This document shows, one piece after another, positions 56,593 through 64,000 of a DNA stretch of 64,000 bases. The position numbers and the translations under genes were made by a program. Under the pieces are notes generated by a model. That model was not told where the DNA came from. It worked only from the letters and a program-made list of their open reading frames with translations, and made no database searches. Positions within the stretch are counted from its first letter, which is position 1; each line of letters starts with the position of its first letter. Source of the DNA: Ruminiclostridium herbifermentans. GTDB lineage: Bacteria > Bacillota > Clostridia > Acetivibrionales > DSM-1351. The stretch covers positions 1,976,501-2,040,500 of the forward strand of contig NZ_CP061336.1 of the NCBI RefSeq assembly GCF_005473905.2, written 5' to 3'.

Positions 56593-56669
56593 TAAGCTTT
56601 GTATTTTTTAATTCTGCTTGTGAAAGCCGAATAAAATATTTGAGGTAGAACTAAAGAGAGGGGTAAAAA

Positions 56670-57986
56670 ATGAATTATAAAACACAGATGGAAGCAGCTA
56701 AAAAAGGAATTATCACCAATGAAATGATGTTAGTGTCAAGAAAAGAGAAAATTGATGAAAAAAAATTACGAGATTTGATTGCCAGCGGAAAGGTAGTAAT
56801 TCCTGCAAATATTAATCACAAATCACTTAGTGCTGAAGGAATAGGAGAAGGACTCAGAACTAAGATTAATGTTAATTTAGGGATTTCAGGAGATTGCATT
56901 GATTATTCAAAAGAGATGGAAAAGGTTGATTTGGCTCTGAAATTTGGAGCAGAGGCAATTATGGATTTAAGTAATTACGGAAAGACAAATACTTTCAGAA
57001 CTCAGCTAATTGAAAGATCTCCTGCTATGATTGGTACAGTACCTATGTACGATGCAATTGGCTATTTGGAAAAAGATTTATTGGACATCAAGGCAGAGGA
57101 TTTTCTTACCATTGTAGAAGCTCACGCAAAAGAAGGCGTTGATTTTATGACCATTCATGCTGGAATAAACAAACGTGCAATTGAATGCTTTAAGCGCTCT
57201 AAAAGGCTTACCAATATTGTTTCTCGTGGTGGTTCTTTATTATTTGCATGGATGGAAATGACGGGAAATGAAAATCCGTTTTTCCAGTACTATGATGAGG
57301 TTTTAGAAATACTTAGGGAGTATGATGTTACAATAAGCCTTGGAGATGCATTACGTCCTGGTAGCATTAATGACAGCTCAGATGCAGGGCAATTAAGTGA
57401 ACTAATTGAACTTGGCAATTTGACAAAAAGAGCATGGGACAAGGACGTTCAGGTAATAGTAGAAGGCCCGGGGCATATGGCATTAAATGAAATTGCTGCA
57501 AATATGACAATACAGAAAAGGTTATGTCATGGAGCGCCTTTTTATGTGTTGGGACCTCTTGTAACAGATATAGCCCCTGGATATGACCATATTACTTCTG
57601 CAATAGGCGGTGCAATTGCAGCTAGCAGCGGTGCTGATTTTCTATGCTATGTAACTCCAGCCGAACATTTGCGCCTTCCAGATTTATTAGATGTTCGAGA
57701 GGGAATAGTGGCATCAAAAATAGCAGCTCATGCAGCTGATATTGCAAAGGGTATTCCAGGCGCTCGGGAACTTGATAACAAAATGAGTGATGCCAGACGC
57801 CGCATTGATTGGGAGGAAATGTTCTCATATGCTATTGATGGAGATAAAGCAAGAGAGTACTTCGAAAGTTCTTCGCCTTCTGAAAAGCATTCATGTACCA
57901 TGTGTGGAAAAATGTGTGCACTCAGAACAACAAATAAAATTTTAGCTGGCGAAAAGGTTGAATTTTGTTCTGAAAAGTTAGCTTAG
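56670..57986 (+). CDS. thiC: Phosphomethylpyrimidine synthase ThiC
   Basis: ThiC is a radical-SAM enzyme converting aminoimidazole ribotide to the thiamin pyrimidine HMP-P. The 438-residue protein shows [31 protein letters not shown] and the C-terminal iron-sulfur ligands in CTMCGKMC (Cys409, Cys412, Cys416). ATG 56670 follows GAGAGGGG. Expression should depend on the TPP riboswitch, which is unusually far upstream. Confidence 0.97.
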   Translation: MNYKTQMEAAKKGIITNEMMLVSRKEKIDEKKLRDLIASGKVVIPANINHKSLSAEGIGEGLRTKINVNLGISGDCIDYSKEMEKVDLALKFGAEAIMDLSNYGKTNTFRTQLIERSPAMIGTVPMYDAIGYLEKDLLDIKAEDFLTIVEAHAKEGVDFMTIHAGINKRAIECFKRSKRLTNIVSRGGSLLFAWMEMTGNENPFFQYYDEVLEILREYDVTISLGDALRPGSINDSSDAGQLSELIELGNLTKRAWDKDVQVIVEGPGHMALNEIAANMTIQKRLCHGAPFYVLGPLVTDIAPGYDHITSAIGGAIAASSGADFLCYVTPAEHLRLPDLLDVREGIVASKIAAHAADIAKGIPGARELDNKMSDARRRIDWEEMFSYAIDGDKAREYFESSSPSEKHSCTMCGKMCALRTTNKILAGEKVEFCSEKLA

Positions 57987-58002
57987 ATTTAAAATACATA
58001 AC

Positions 58003-58270
58003 GTAGCTTTTCCCGTTGAATTATAGGTGTTCAATATTATCAATGTAAAATTAAGTTTGAATATACAAGTGTAAAAAAAGATTTGGATACTGTGTTTAGA
58101 ATTATCAATGTAAAGTTGAGTTGGTAAAGTTTGGTTAGAATCAATTGCTGCTTCTTGGCAACAGTACTAATTTACAATTATTACGTCAACAGTACCAATT
58201 CATGCAGCAATAGACCATTGATAAACTTGAACACAGATAGATTTTTGTTTTTAAAAAATTTTGGGAAATT
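58003..58270. repeat. Palindromic MITE-like element, copy C
   Basis: The left arm (about 58003-58044; CTTTTCCCGTTGAA, AGGTGTTCAATATTATCAATG) matches the reverse complement of the right arm (about 58213-58270; AATCTATCTGTGTTCAAG, TTTATCAATGG). An inner ATTGCTGC/GCAGCAAT stem (58144-58151 and 58204-58211) is perfect. It fills the whole thiC-thiW spacer. More diverged than copies A and B. Confidence 0.62.
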
Positions 58271-58306
58271 GAGTACTAAAATATAGATTAGATTGGAGTT
58301 GTTTTT

Positions 58307-58807
58307 ATGAAGATAAATGTTAAAATGATAGCCTTATCAGGATTACTTATAGCTGTAGCTGTTGTTGGTTCAACATTTTCATTTCCAGTGGGTATTGCTA
58401 AATGTGCGCCAGTACAGCATATGGTAAATGTTATAGCAGGTGTAATGTTAGGACCTTTCTATGCAGTAGTAGTGGCATTTGCAGCCTCATGTATTCGTGT
58501 TATAGCTGGTACGGGAACGCTGCTTGCATTTCCTGGAAGTATGGTGGGAGCATTGCTTTGCGGCTTATTGTATAGAAAAATTCCCAAAGTTATGAGTGCT
58601 GTAATAGGTGAAGTTATTGGTACAGGCTTATTTGGTGCAATTTTAGCATATCCTGTTGCAGCCTTTATTTTAGAGAGGGAAGCAGCACTTTTTGGATTTG
58701 TAATACCATTTAGTATTAGTTCATTTGGAGGTGCTGCAATTACTGCAATACTGATTTTTGCATTGAAGCGCAGAACATCATTAGAATCCATTGCTAATAA
58801 GCTATAA
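58307..58807 (+). CDS. thiW: ThiW, thiamin-precursor ECF transporter S component
   Basis: The 166-residue membrane protein has about five helices and the family motifs GSTFSFPVGIAKCAPVQHMVN and GTGTLLAFPGSMVGALLCG. ThiW binds the hydroxyethylthiazole precursor and works with a shared ECF energy module encoded elsewhere. With thiC it lets the cell make the pyrimidine and take up the thiazole. A TTGGAGTTG site precedes ATG 58307. Confidence 0.9.
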   Translation: MKINVKMIALSGLLIAVAVVGSTFSFPVGIAKCAPVQHMVNVIAGVMLGPFYAVVVAFAASCIRVIAGTGTLLAFPGSMVGALLCGLLYRKIPKVMSAVIGEVIGTGLFGAILAYPVAAFILEREAALFGFVIPFSISSFGGAAITAILIFALKRRTSLESIANKL

Positions 58808-58901
58808 ATTATATACTAACAACTACGTACATAGCAGCTATTGTGTTGTAAAATTATCAATGGTTTGTAGCTATAACAACTTAAAAATAGTTGGTGAATG
58901 C

Positions 58902-58937
58902 ATTTTGAGATTTCGAGTCTCACGAAACGCATTTTTG
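58902..58937 (+). terminator. Terminator after thiW
   Basis: AATGCATTTTG pairs with CGAAACGCATT (one mismatch, one GU) and runs into TTTTTG, about 95 bases after the stop. A degenerate palindromic-family fragment (ATTATCAATGGTTTGTAG, 58853-58870) lies just before it. Confidence 0.6.
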
Positions 58938-59157
58938 TCATTGTGGGTGATATTGACTTATTTACTTAAATGACAATATATATATCCTAATTTTCCCACT
59001 AAAAATTTCAAGCAGTTACGAATATTTGTAATAGTAATACTGCTTTCAGATGAGTGCTGTCTATGTAAAAGTTGACAAAAAATCTGAAATGATGGCTGAA
59101 CTTTTTTATTTTATATAACTATACAAAAGCAGTATTAACCCTAACTAAAATAAAAGG
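58938..59157. other. Upstream region of the dockerin gene
   Basis: No gene is seen. A fragment like the repeat-family outer arm (TTTTCCCACTAAAAATTT, about 58990) is present. The promoter of the secreted esterase should lie here; TTGACA near 59072 is a candidate -35 box but no convincing -10 box is at the right distance. Confidence 0.35.
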
Positions 59158-59168
59158 AGGTTTAATCT

Positions 59169-61130
59169 ATGCTAAATAAGAAAATAATAAGATTTATTGG
59201 TGCAATTACTGCAGCTTTTTTGCTTGCATGCAATATTAGCTACAGTGATCCTCAAACAGCGTATGCCGCTGCTTCTAAAATAGAAGCAGAAAATTTCACT
59301 TCCCAATCTGGGATTCGCACTGAAGCTTGTGCAGAGGGTGGCGAAAATATTGGGTATATAGAAAATGGAGATTATGCAGTTTACAGCGGTATTGATTTTG
59401 GCAGCGGAAAGACTAGCTTTACGGCAAGAGTAGCAAGTGCTACAAGTGGAGGAAATATTGAACTTAGGCTTGACAGTATTAATGGCACATTAATAGGTAC
59501 ATGTCCTGTTTCCGGAACGGGTGATTTTCAGAATTGGGTAGATGTAAGTTGTAATCTTACTGGTGCAACTGGAATACATGATTTATACCTAAAATTTACT
59601 GGGGGAAGCGGATATTTATTTAATATTAATTGGTTTAGTTTTGATGGAGCTAGCAGTTCTAAAACTTTAGGTGACATAAATGCTGATGGTTCAATAGATG
59701 CAATTGATCTAATGCTGATAAAGAAGCATCTTTTAGGAGCAGAAGCAATCGAAAATACTGCATCAGCAGATTTAGATGCCAGCGGAGCAATTGATGCAAT
59801 TGATTTTGCTCTTATGAAGCAGTATTTACTTGGCATTATAACTACTTTCCCAGGAGCAAGTGTAGAGCCAGAAGATCCAGAGGATCCAGAAGAACCTCAG
59901 TTTAATATACCTTGGGATTGGGCTGGAGTAATTGGAACTGGTCAAAGCCTTTCAGTTGGACATTTTGGTACTCCAGTGGTATCTACAACTCAGCCTTATA
60001 ACAATCTAAAATTATCATTAGGAAACTTAAATTTAACAGTTCCACCATACGATTCAAACAATAGTCAACTTAAAATGGTTCCACTAGTTGAGCCTATTAG
60101 AAATATTGGTTCTGGCTGGCATGTTGCTTATCCAATAAATATATGGGGAGAGACTCCACATACAGCTATGGCAAACCAAATAACTGCTTTGGTTAAGGCA
60201 GCAGGTGGTAAAGACTACATTACTGCACACACGGTAGTTGGTGAAACAGGTCAAGGTTACGAGCAATTAAAGAAGGGTGCAGCAGTTCAAAGTGATTTAG
60301 GTCATAGCTACCAAGCTGCATTGTTCGAGGTTCAAGCAATTAACCGTCTTGCAAAAGCAGCTGGTAAGACATACGGTGTTGGAGCAATTACTCTTGTACA
60401 TGGAGAAAATGATTTCAACAATCAGTCCTATGAAAGCTGTATCCGTCAATTATGGTCTGATTATAATAAGGATATTAAAGCAATAACTGGACAAACACAG
60501 AATATACCTCTGTTTTTAGTACAGCAGCATTCATATATGAGTACTGGAACTGCAGTTTCAACATTGGCTCAGTGGAAGGCTGGAGTTGACTATCCAAATG
60601 ATATCGTTTGTATAGGACCAAACTATCAACGTACTTATGGCAGCGACCATGTGCATTTGACAGCAAATGCATATCAACAGATGGGTGAAAAATTCGGTCA
60701 GGTATATTATGAAAGAGTTGTTCTAGGTAACAATTGGCAGCCATTACAACCTACTGGAGCTACAAAGAGCGGTAATGTGATAACAGTAAACTTCCATGTA
60801 CCAGTAGGTCCTCTAGTTTGGGATACTACACTTGGAGCACCAAATCAGAGCAGCAATACTGAATGGAAAAATGGTAAAGGCTTTGAGGTTACAGCAAATG
60901 GTTCAAAAGTTACCATTAGTTCAGTTGAAATATCAGGAAATTCTGTAAAGATAACATGTGCAAGTAACCTTCCTGCATCAGGTGTAAAAGTAGGTTACGC
61001 CTTTACAGGTGGTAGTTCAAGAGCAAATGGAACATACCGTTGGGGCTTGCTGCGTGATTCAGATCCATTCAAAGGTAGATCAGGAGTTTCACAGCCTAAC
61101 TTCTGCGTAGCTTTTGAAATGGGTGTATAG
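59169..61130 (+). CDS. Secreted CBM6-dockerin-SGNH/SASA-type carbohydrate esterase (cellulosomal)
   Basis: The 653-residue protein has a signal peptide (about 1-34, cut after AYAA), a CBM6 carbohydrate-binding module (about 37-159), an internal type I dockerin and an acidic Pro-Glu-Asp linker. The dockerin (167-223) has two Ca-binding loops, DINADGSIDAID and DLDASGAIDAID. A hydrolase domain follows (about 250-515) with the nucleophile in GTGQS (Ser260), a HGEND block and SDHVHLT as Asp/His pair, the SGNH/sialate-O-acetylesterase-like pattern. The last 130 residues are an extra beta domain. It probably deacetylates hemicellulose while attached to a cellulosome. GGAGG precedes ATG 59169. Confidence 0.85.
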   Translation: MLNKKIIRFIGAITAAFLLACNISYSDPQTAYAAASKIEAENFTSQSGIRTEACAEGGENIGYIENGDYAVYSGIDFGSGKTSFTARVASATSGGNIELRLDSINGTLIGTCPVSGTGDFQNWVDVSCNLTGATGIHDLYLKFTGGSGYLFNINWFSFDGASSSKTLGDINADGSIDAIDLMLIKKHLLGAEAIENTASADLDASGAIDAIDFALMKQYLLGIITTFPGASVEPEDPEDPEEPQFNIPWDWAGVIGTGQSLSVGHFGTPVVSTTQPYNNLKLSLGNLNLTVPPYDSNNSQLKMVPLVEPIRNIGSGWHVAYPINIWGETPHTAMANQITALVKAAGGKDYITAHTVVGETGQGYEQLKKGAAVQSDLGHSYQAALFEVQAINRLAKAAGKTYGVGAITLVHGENDFNNQSYESCIRQLWSDYNKDIKAITGQTQNIPLFLVQQHSYMSTGTAVSTLAQWKAGVDYPNDIVCIGPNYQRTYGSDHVHLTANAYQQMGEKFGQVYYERVVLGNNWQPLQPTGATKSGNVITVNFHVPVGPLVWDTTLGAPNQSSNTEWKNGKGFEVTANGSKVTISSVEISGNSVKITCASNLPASGVKVGYAFTGGSSRANGTYRWGLLRDSDPFKGRSGVSQPNFCVAFEMGV

Positions 61131-61190
61131 AAGCAATTTGAACACCAATAGACTGATAATCAGTAGCTGAATAGTGATATAACAATAAAG

Positions 61191-61247
61191 AGGGAACAAA
61201 ATAGTTTTTGCACTCACCAGCAAATAACATATTTTGTTCCCTTTTTT
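61191..61247. terminator. Bidirectional terminator between the esterase and hydG
   Basis: AGGGAACAAAATA (61191-61203) pairs perfectly with TATTTTGTTCCCT (61230-61242), followed by TTTTT on the plus strand. It lies between two convergent genes and can serve both. Confidence 0.85.
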
Positions 61248-61260
61248 ATTGTATGTCGAT

Positions 61261-62688
61261 TTAGAATCTCAAATCTCTTGCACCACTACGAATTTTGCGC
61301 AGGTAATCAGCAGCTCTTTCTCGTTGCTTTTCATTAGGCACATTTTGAATTTCGGCATCAATCATTTTTTGACCCATTTGCTTTAGTTCTTCATCAGCAT
61401 AGTCACTTATATATTCCTCGAATGTTAGCAAAGCATTAGGGTGACAACAGTTTTTAATTTGACCTGATTTAGCTAAAGGCATAAAACGGTCGCCAGTTCT
61501 GCCTTCTCTATAGCAGGCTGTACAATAGCTTGGTATATAACCATCTTTTACAAGGTCTTTTATAACGTCAATAGGTTTTCTATGATCAGCAAGGTTAAAC
61601 TGAGGTTTTTCTTCTAAACCTTCCTCATCAATAGTATTTCTATTAGCATAACCGCCTACATCAACACTTGAGCCTGCACTCATCTGAGAGATACCCACTT
61701 CAAGAAGTTCTTTACGAAAATCGACACTTTCACGTGTTGTCAGAATCATTCCTGTATAAGGAACTGCAAGGCGGATAATTGCAACTAGCTTTTTAAAATC
61801 TCTGTCATTTACTAAATAGGGGAAGGACTCATAGTCAACACCTTCAGCAGGAAGAAGCCGCGGAATTGAAATTGTATGAGGGCCAACTCCTGCAACTGCT
61901 TCTAAATGCTCAGCGTGCATCAGCAGCGCAATTGTTTCATAATGATAGTCATACAATCCATACAAAGCTCCTATACCAACATCATCAATTCCGCCACCTA
62001 GCATTGCTCTGTCCATTGCCTCAGTGTGCCACTCGTAATTGTGCTTTGGACCCTTGTGCATTTCTAAATAAGTTGGCTTATGATATGTTTCTTGGAATAG
62101 CAAGTAAGTTCCAATCTTAGCATTCTTCAGCTTTTTATAATTCTCTGCTGTGGTTGCAGCTATATCAATATTGACTCTGCGGATTGCACCATTTTCAAAC
62201 TTCTCATCATAGATTGTTTTAATGCATTCCAAAATATATTCGATAGGACAATTTTCATCGTCTTCACCTGCTTCAAGCAGCAGTCTTTTGTGTCCCATGG
62301 CTTCTAATGCCCTAACTTCTTCTCTTATTTCTTCTTGAGTTAACTTATGTCTTCCTATTTTATTTGAACATTTAAAGCCGCAGTATTTACAATTGTTAAC
62401 ACAATAATTTGATAAATATAGAGGCGCAAATATTACAATTCTCTTCCCGTAAATTTCTTCCTTGACTTCTCGTGCAGTTTTATACATTTTTTCAAGAGTT
62501 TCATCATCATCTATTTCAAGCAAGACAGCAGCTTCTCTATGTGTAAGCCCCTTGTATTGCCTTGCTTTGGCTAATATTCTATCTATTTCTGCTTGGTCTT
62601 TTACAAGCTTCTTTGCTTCACTAATAGATTCTAAAATTTCACCATCATCAATAAATTCGTTTGAGTCCATAGATTTTACGTTATACAT
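61261..62688 (-). CDS. hydG: [FeFe]-hydrogenase maturation radical-SAM enzyme HydG
   Basis: HydG cleaves tyrosine to give CO and cyanide ligands for the H-cluster. The 475-residue protein has the radical-SAM cysteines in CVNNCKYC (Cys96, Cys100, Cys103) and the C-terminal second-cluster motif CTACYREGRTGDRFM. It also has NCCHPNALLTFEEY near the end. It is closely related to ThiH but the C-terminal part is HydG-type. It lies 28 bases after hydF in the same direction. Confidence 0.96.
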   Translation of the reverse strand: MYNVKSMDSNEFIDDGEILESISEAKKLVKDQAEIDRILAKARQYKGLTHREAAVLLEIDDDETLEKMYKTAREVKEEIYGKRIVIFAPLYLSNYCVNNCKYCGFKCSNKIGRHKLTQEEIREEVRALEAMGHKRLLLEAGEDDENCPIEYILECIKTIYDEKFENGAIRRVNIDIAATTAENYKKLKNAKIGTYLLFQETYHKPTYLEMHKGPKHNYEWHTEAMDRAMLGGGIDDVGIGALYGLYDYHYETIALLMHAEHLEAVAGVGPHTISIPRLLPAEGVDYESFPYLVNDRDFKKLVAIIRLAVPYTGMILTTRESVDFRKELLEVGISQMSAGSSVDVGGYANRNTIDEEGLEEKPQFNLADHRKPIDVIKDLVKDGYIPSYCTACYREGRTGDRFMPLAKSGQIKNCCHPNALLTFEEYISDYADEELKQMGQKMIDAEIQNVPNEKQRERAADYLRKIRSGARDLRF

Positions 62689-62716
62689 GTTTTTAACTCC
62701 TTTGTTAAAAATATTT

Positions 62717-63913
62717 TTATTTTAAGCTAATCTTGTCAAGTATGTCTGATAAATAAGCAATTACAATTCCGTAATTAGTCATAGGAACTTTTTGCTCAGC
62801 AGCTAATTTAATTCTTGAAAGAACATATTTTCTATTGAACATACAAGCACCGCATTGAATAACTAAATCGTATTTAGTCAGATCCTTTGGAAAATCTGTA
62901 CCGCTTACAATATCAATAGTCAGGTTTTGCCCAACCTTTTTACGTAAAAGTGCAGGAATTTTTTCTCTTCCTATATCTTCGCTAAGGGGTGCATGGGTAC
63001 AGGCTTCAGCAATAAGGACTTTTGAACTTTCAGTTAAATTATCAATAGCTACAACACTCTTTGTATAATAGTCCAAATCGCCTTTGTAGCCTGCAAAAAG
63101 CACAGAGAAAGAAGTTAGCTTGCTTTCCTTGGGCTTTTTATCATACACAGTCTTAAAAACTTGTGAATCAGTAATTATTACTGCAGGGGGGGAGCTAAGG
63201 GCATTAAGTGCTTCATCTAGCTTGTCAGTTGTAGCACTTAGAACTATGCACTTTCTGTCAAGCAACTCCCTTAGTGTTTGTACCTGAGGAAGAATTAAAC
63301 GTCCTTTTGGTGCTTGAATATCCTGGGGCATTACAAGCAAAACAACATCTCCATCCTTAACAATATCACCAGTAATACTTTGAAGGTCATAATCTTCTGG
63401 TAGGCTGCGCATTATAGCCGTTATTATTTGATCAATTCCATTTTTTTGAGTACTGCTCACTACAATAGGTTTTACTCCGATATTGTCTTCAATATATTTA
63501 CTAGCAGCATCTATATCTATAATCAAATCTGATTTGTTCAGAACGGGTATAAAGGGTATATTTTTATTTTTGAAGGTTGCAATCCATTCCTTCTCAATAT
63601 CAATTTCTTCATCTTCACTAAATACAATTAAGGCAATGTCTGTTTTTTGAACAGCTTCTTTTGTTTTTTCAACTCGTAGTTGTCCAATAGAGCCTTCATC
63701 GTCAAAGCCTGCTGTATCAATTAAAACGCATGGACCAATTGGATATATTTCCATGCTTTTGTATACAGGGTCAGTGGTTGTGCCGGCCAAATCTGATACC
63801 AAGGCAGTGTTGTGACCTGTAATAGCATTTATCAGAGAAGATTTTCCATTGTTTCTTTTTCCAAATATACCTATGTGCAAGCGGTTTGCTCGTGGAGTTT
63901 CATTTAAGCTCAT
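62717..63913 (-). CDS. hydF: [FeFe]-hydrogenase maturation GTPase HydF
   Basis: HydF is the scaffold that receives the 2Fe subcluster from HydE/HydG and hands it to the hydrogenase. The 398-residue protein has an N-terminal Era-like GTPase domain (P-loop GKRNNGKSS, 18-26; DTAG; NKSD). Its C-terminal cluster-binding domain has the His in CTHAPL and the cysteines in CGACMFNRKY. A GGAATAAA-type site precedes the start. hydE is not in the window. Confidence 0.95.
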   Translation of the reverse strand: MSLNETPRANRLHIGIFGKRNNGKSSLINAITGHNTALVSDLAGTTTDPVYKSMEIYPIGPCVLIDTAGFDDEGSIGQLRVEKTKEAVQKTDIALIVFSEDEEIDIEKEWIATFKNKNIPFIPVLNKSDLIIDIDAASKYIEDNIGVKPIVVSSTQKNGIDQIITAIMRSLPEDYDLQSITGDIVKDGDVVLLVMPQDIQAPKGRLILPQVQTLRELLDRKCIVLSATTDKLDEALNALSSPPAVIITDSQVFKTVYDKKPKESKLTSFSVLFAGYKGDLDYYTKSVVAIDNLTESSKVLIAEACTHAPLSEDIGREKIPALLRKKVGQNLTIDIVSGTDFPKDLTKYDLVIQCGACMFNRKYVLSRIKLAAEQKVPMTNYGIVIAYLSDILDKISLK

Positions 63914-64000
63914 AAATTTATTCCTTTCATTTTTTTAAGAATATGTTGCATACGTTGTGAAATTATTAACATATTTAACTAATATTACCTTATTAAAAGG

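Noticed and set aside
58791-58973. 60-residue frame after thiW
   Set aside because: It overlaps the thiW end and its terminator, has no supported start, and contains repeat-family sequence.

Overview
The window is AT-rich DNA from a low-GC Firmicute of the class Clostridia. It carries a complete clostridial-type flagellar/chemotaxis supercluster, an internal dockerin module (which implies a cellulosome), [FeFe]-hydrogenase maturation genes (strict anaerobe), a TPP riboswitch before thiC, and many TTG/GTG starts preceded by strong GGAGG/GGGGTGA ribosome-binding sites. The best fit is a motile, anaerobic, plant-fibre-degrading member of the Ruminiclostridium/Clostridium cluster III neighbourhood. 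That placement is inferred from gene content and order, not from a database search.

Layout. Positions 1-6172 hold housekeeping genes: the C-terminal end of dprA, a stand-alone patatin-family phospholipase, topA and trmFO. Positions 6296-35039 are one almost continuous plus-strand motility block: flgB-flgC-fliE-fliF-fliG-fliH-fliI-fliJ-motE-like-fliK-flgD-(TIGR02530-type protein)-flgE-flbD-fliL-fliM-fliY-cheY-fliO-fliP-fliQ-fliR-flhB-flhA-flhF-flhG-cheB-cheA-cheW-cheC-cheD. It continues with a small membrane protein, the sigma-28 gene fliA, a FapA (DUF342) gene and three accessory genes (35143-40232). The order follows assembly: rod/basal body, MS ring and switch, export ATPase, hook, type III export gate, then chemotaxis and the late sigma factor. 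The stator genes motA/motB, often found between flbD and fliL in such clusters, are not there.

Positions 40408-51193 are a mosaic: a MATE transporter on the minus strand, a pair of bacterial PH-domain membrane proteins, a tRNA-Leu(CAA) next to a truncated tRNA-Leu-like copy, several kilobases of decaying genes, a SurA-N-like lipoprotein-sized protein, and a 554-residue protein ending in a 3D-type peptidoglycan hydrolase fold but with no signal peptide. Positions 51194-54691 hold a three-gene operon resembling anaerobic glycerol-3-phosphate oxidation (GlpA-like, a pyridine-nucleotide oxidoreductase, DUF1667). Two small Cys-containing proteins follow. Positions 55898-58807 are thiamin genes: promoter, TPP riboswitch, terminator, thiC and thiW. 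Positions 59169-61130 encode a secreted CBM6-dockerin-SGNH esterase. Convergent to it are hydG and hydF on the minus strand.

The most interesting non-gene signal is a family of large palindromic, MITE-like repeats (about 200-340 bp, with 40-85 bp inverted arms sharing a TTAAGCTTATCAATGG-type core). Good copies lie at 50915-51108, 56251-56592 and 58003-58270, and fragments occur elsewhere in the second half. One copy sits between the thiC riboswitch/terminator and thiC itself. Other notable signals are a two-hairpin RNA leader in front of flgE that could trade pairing with the flgE ribosome-binding site, a 31-bp tandem repeat, and a recurring CTCGAAA...TTTCGAG terminator-like hairpin.
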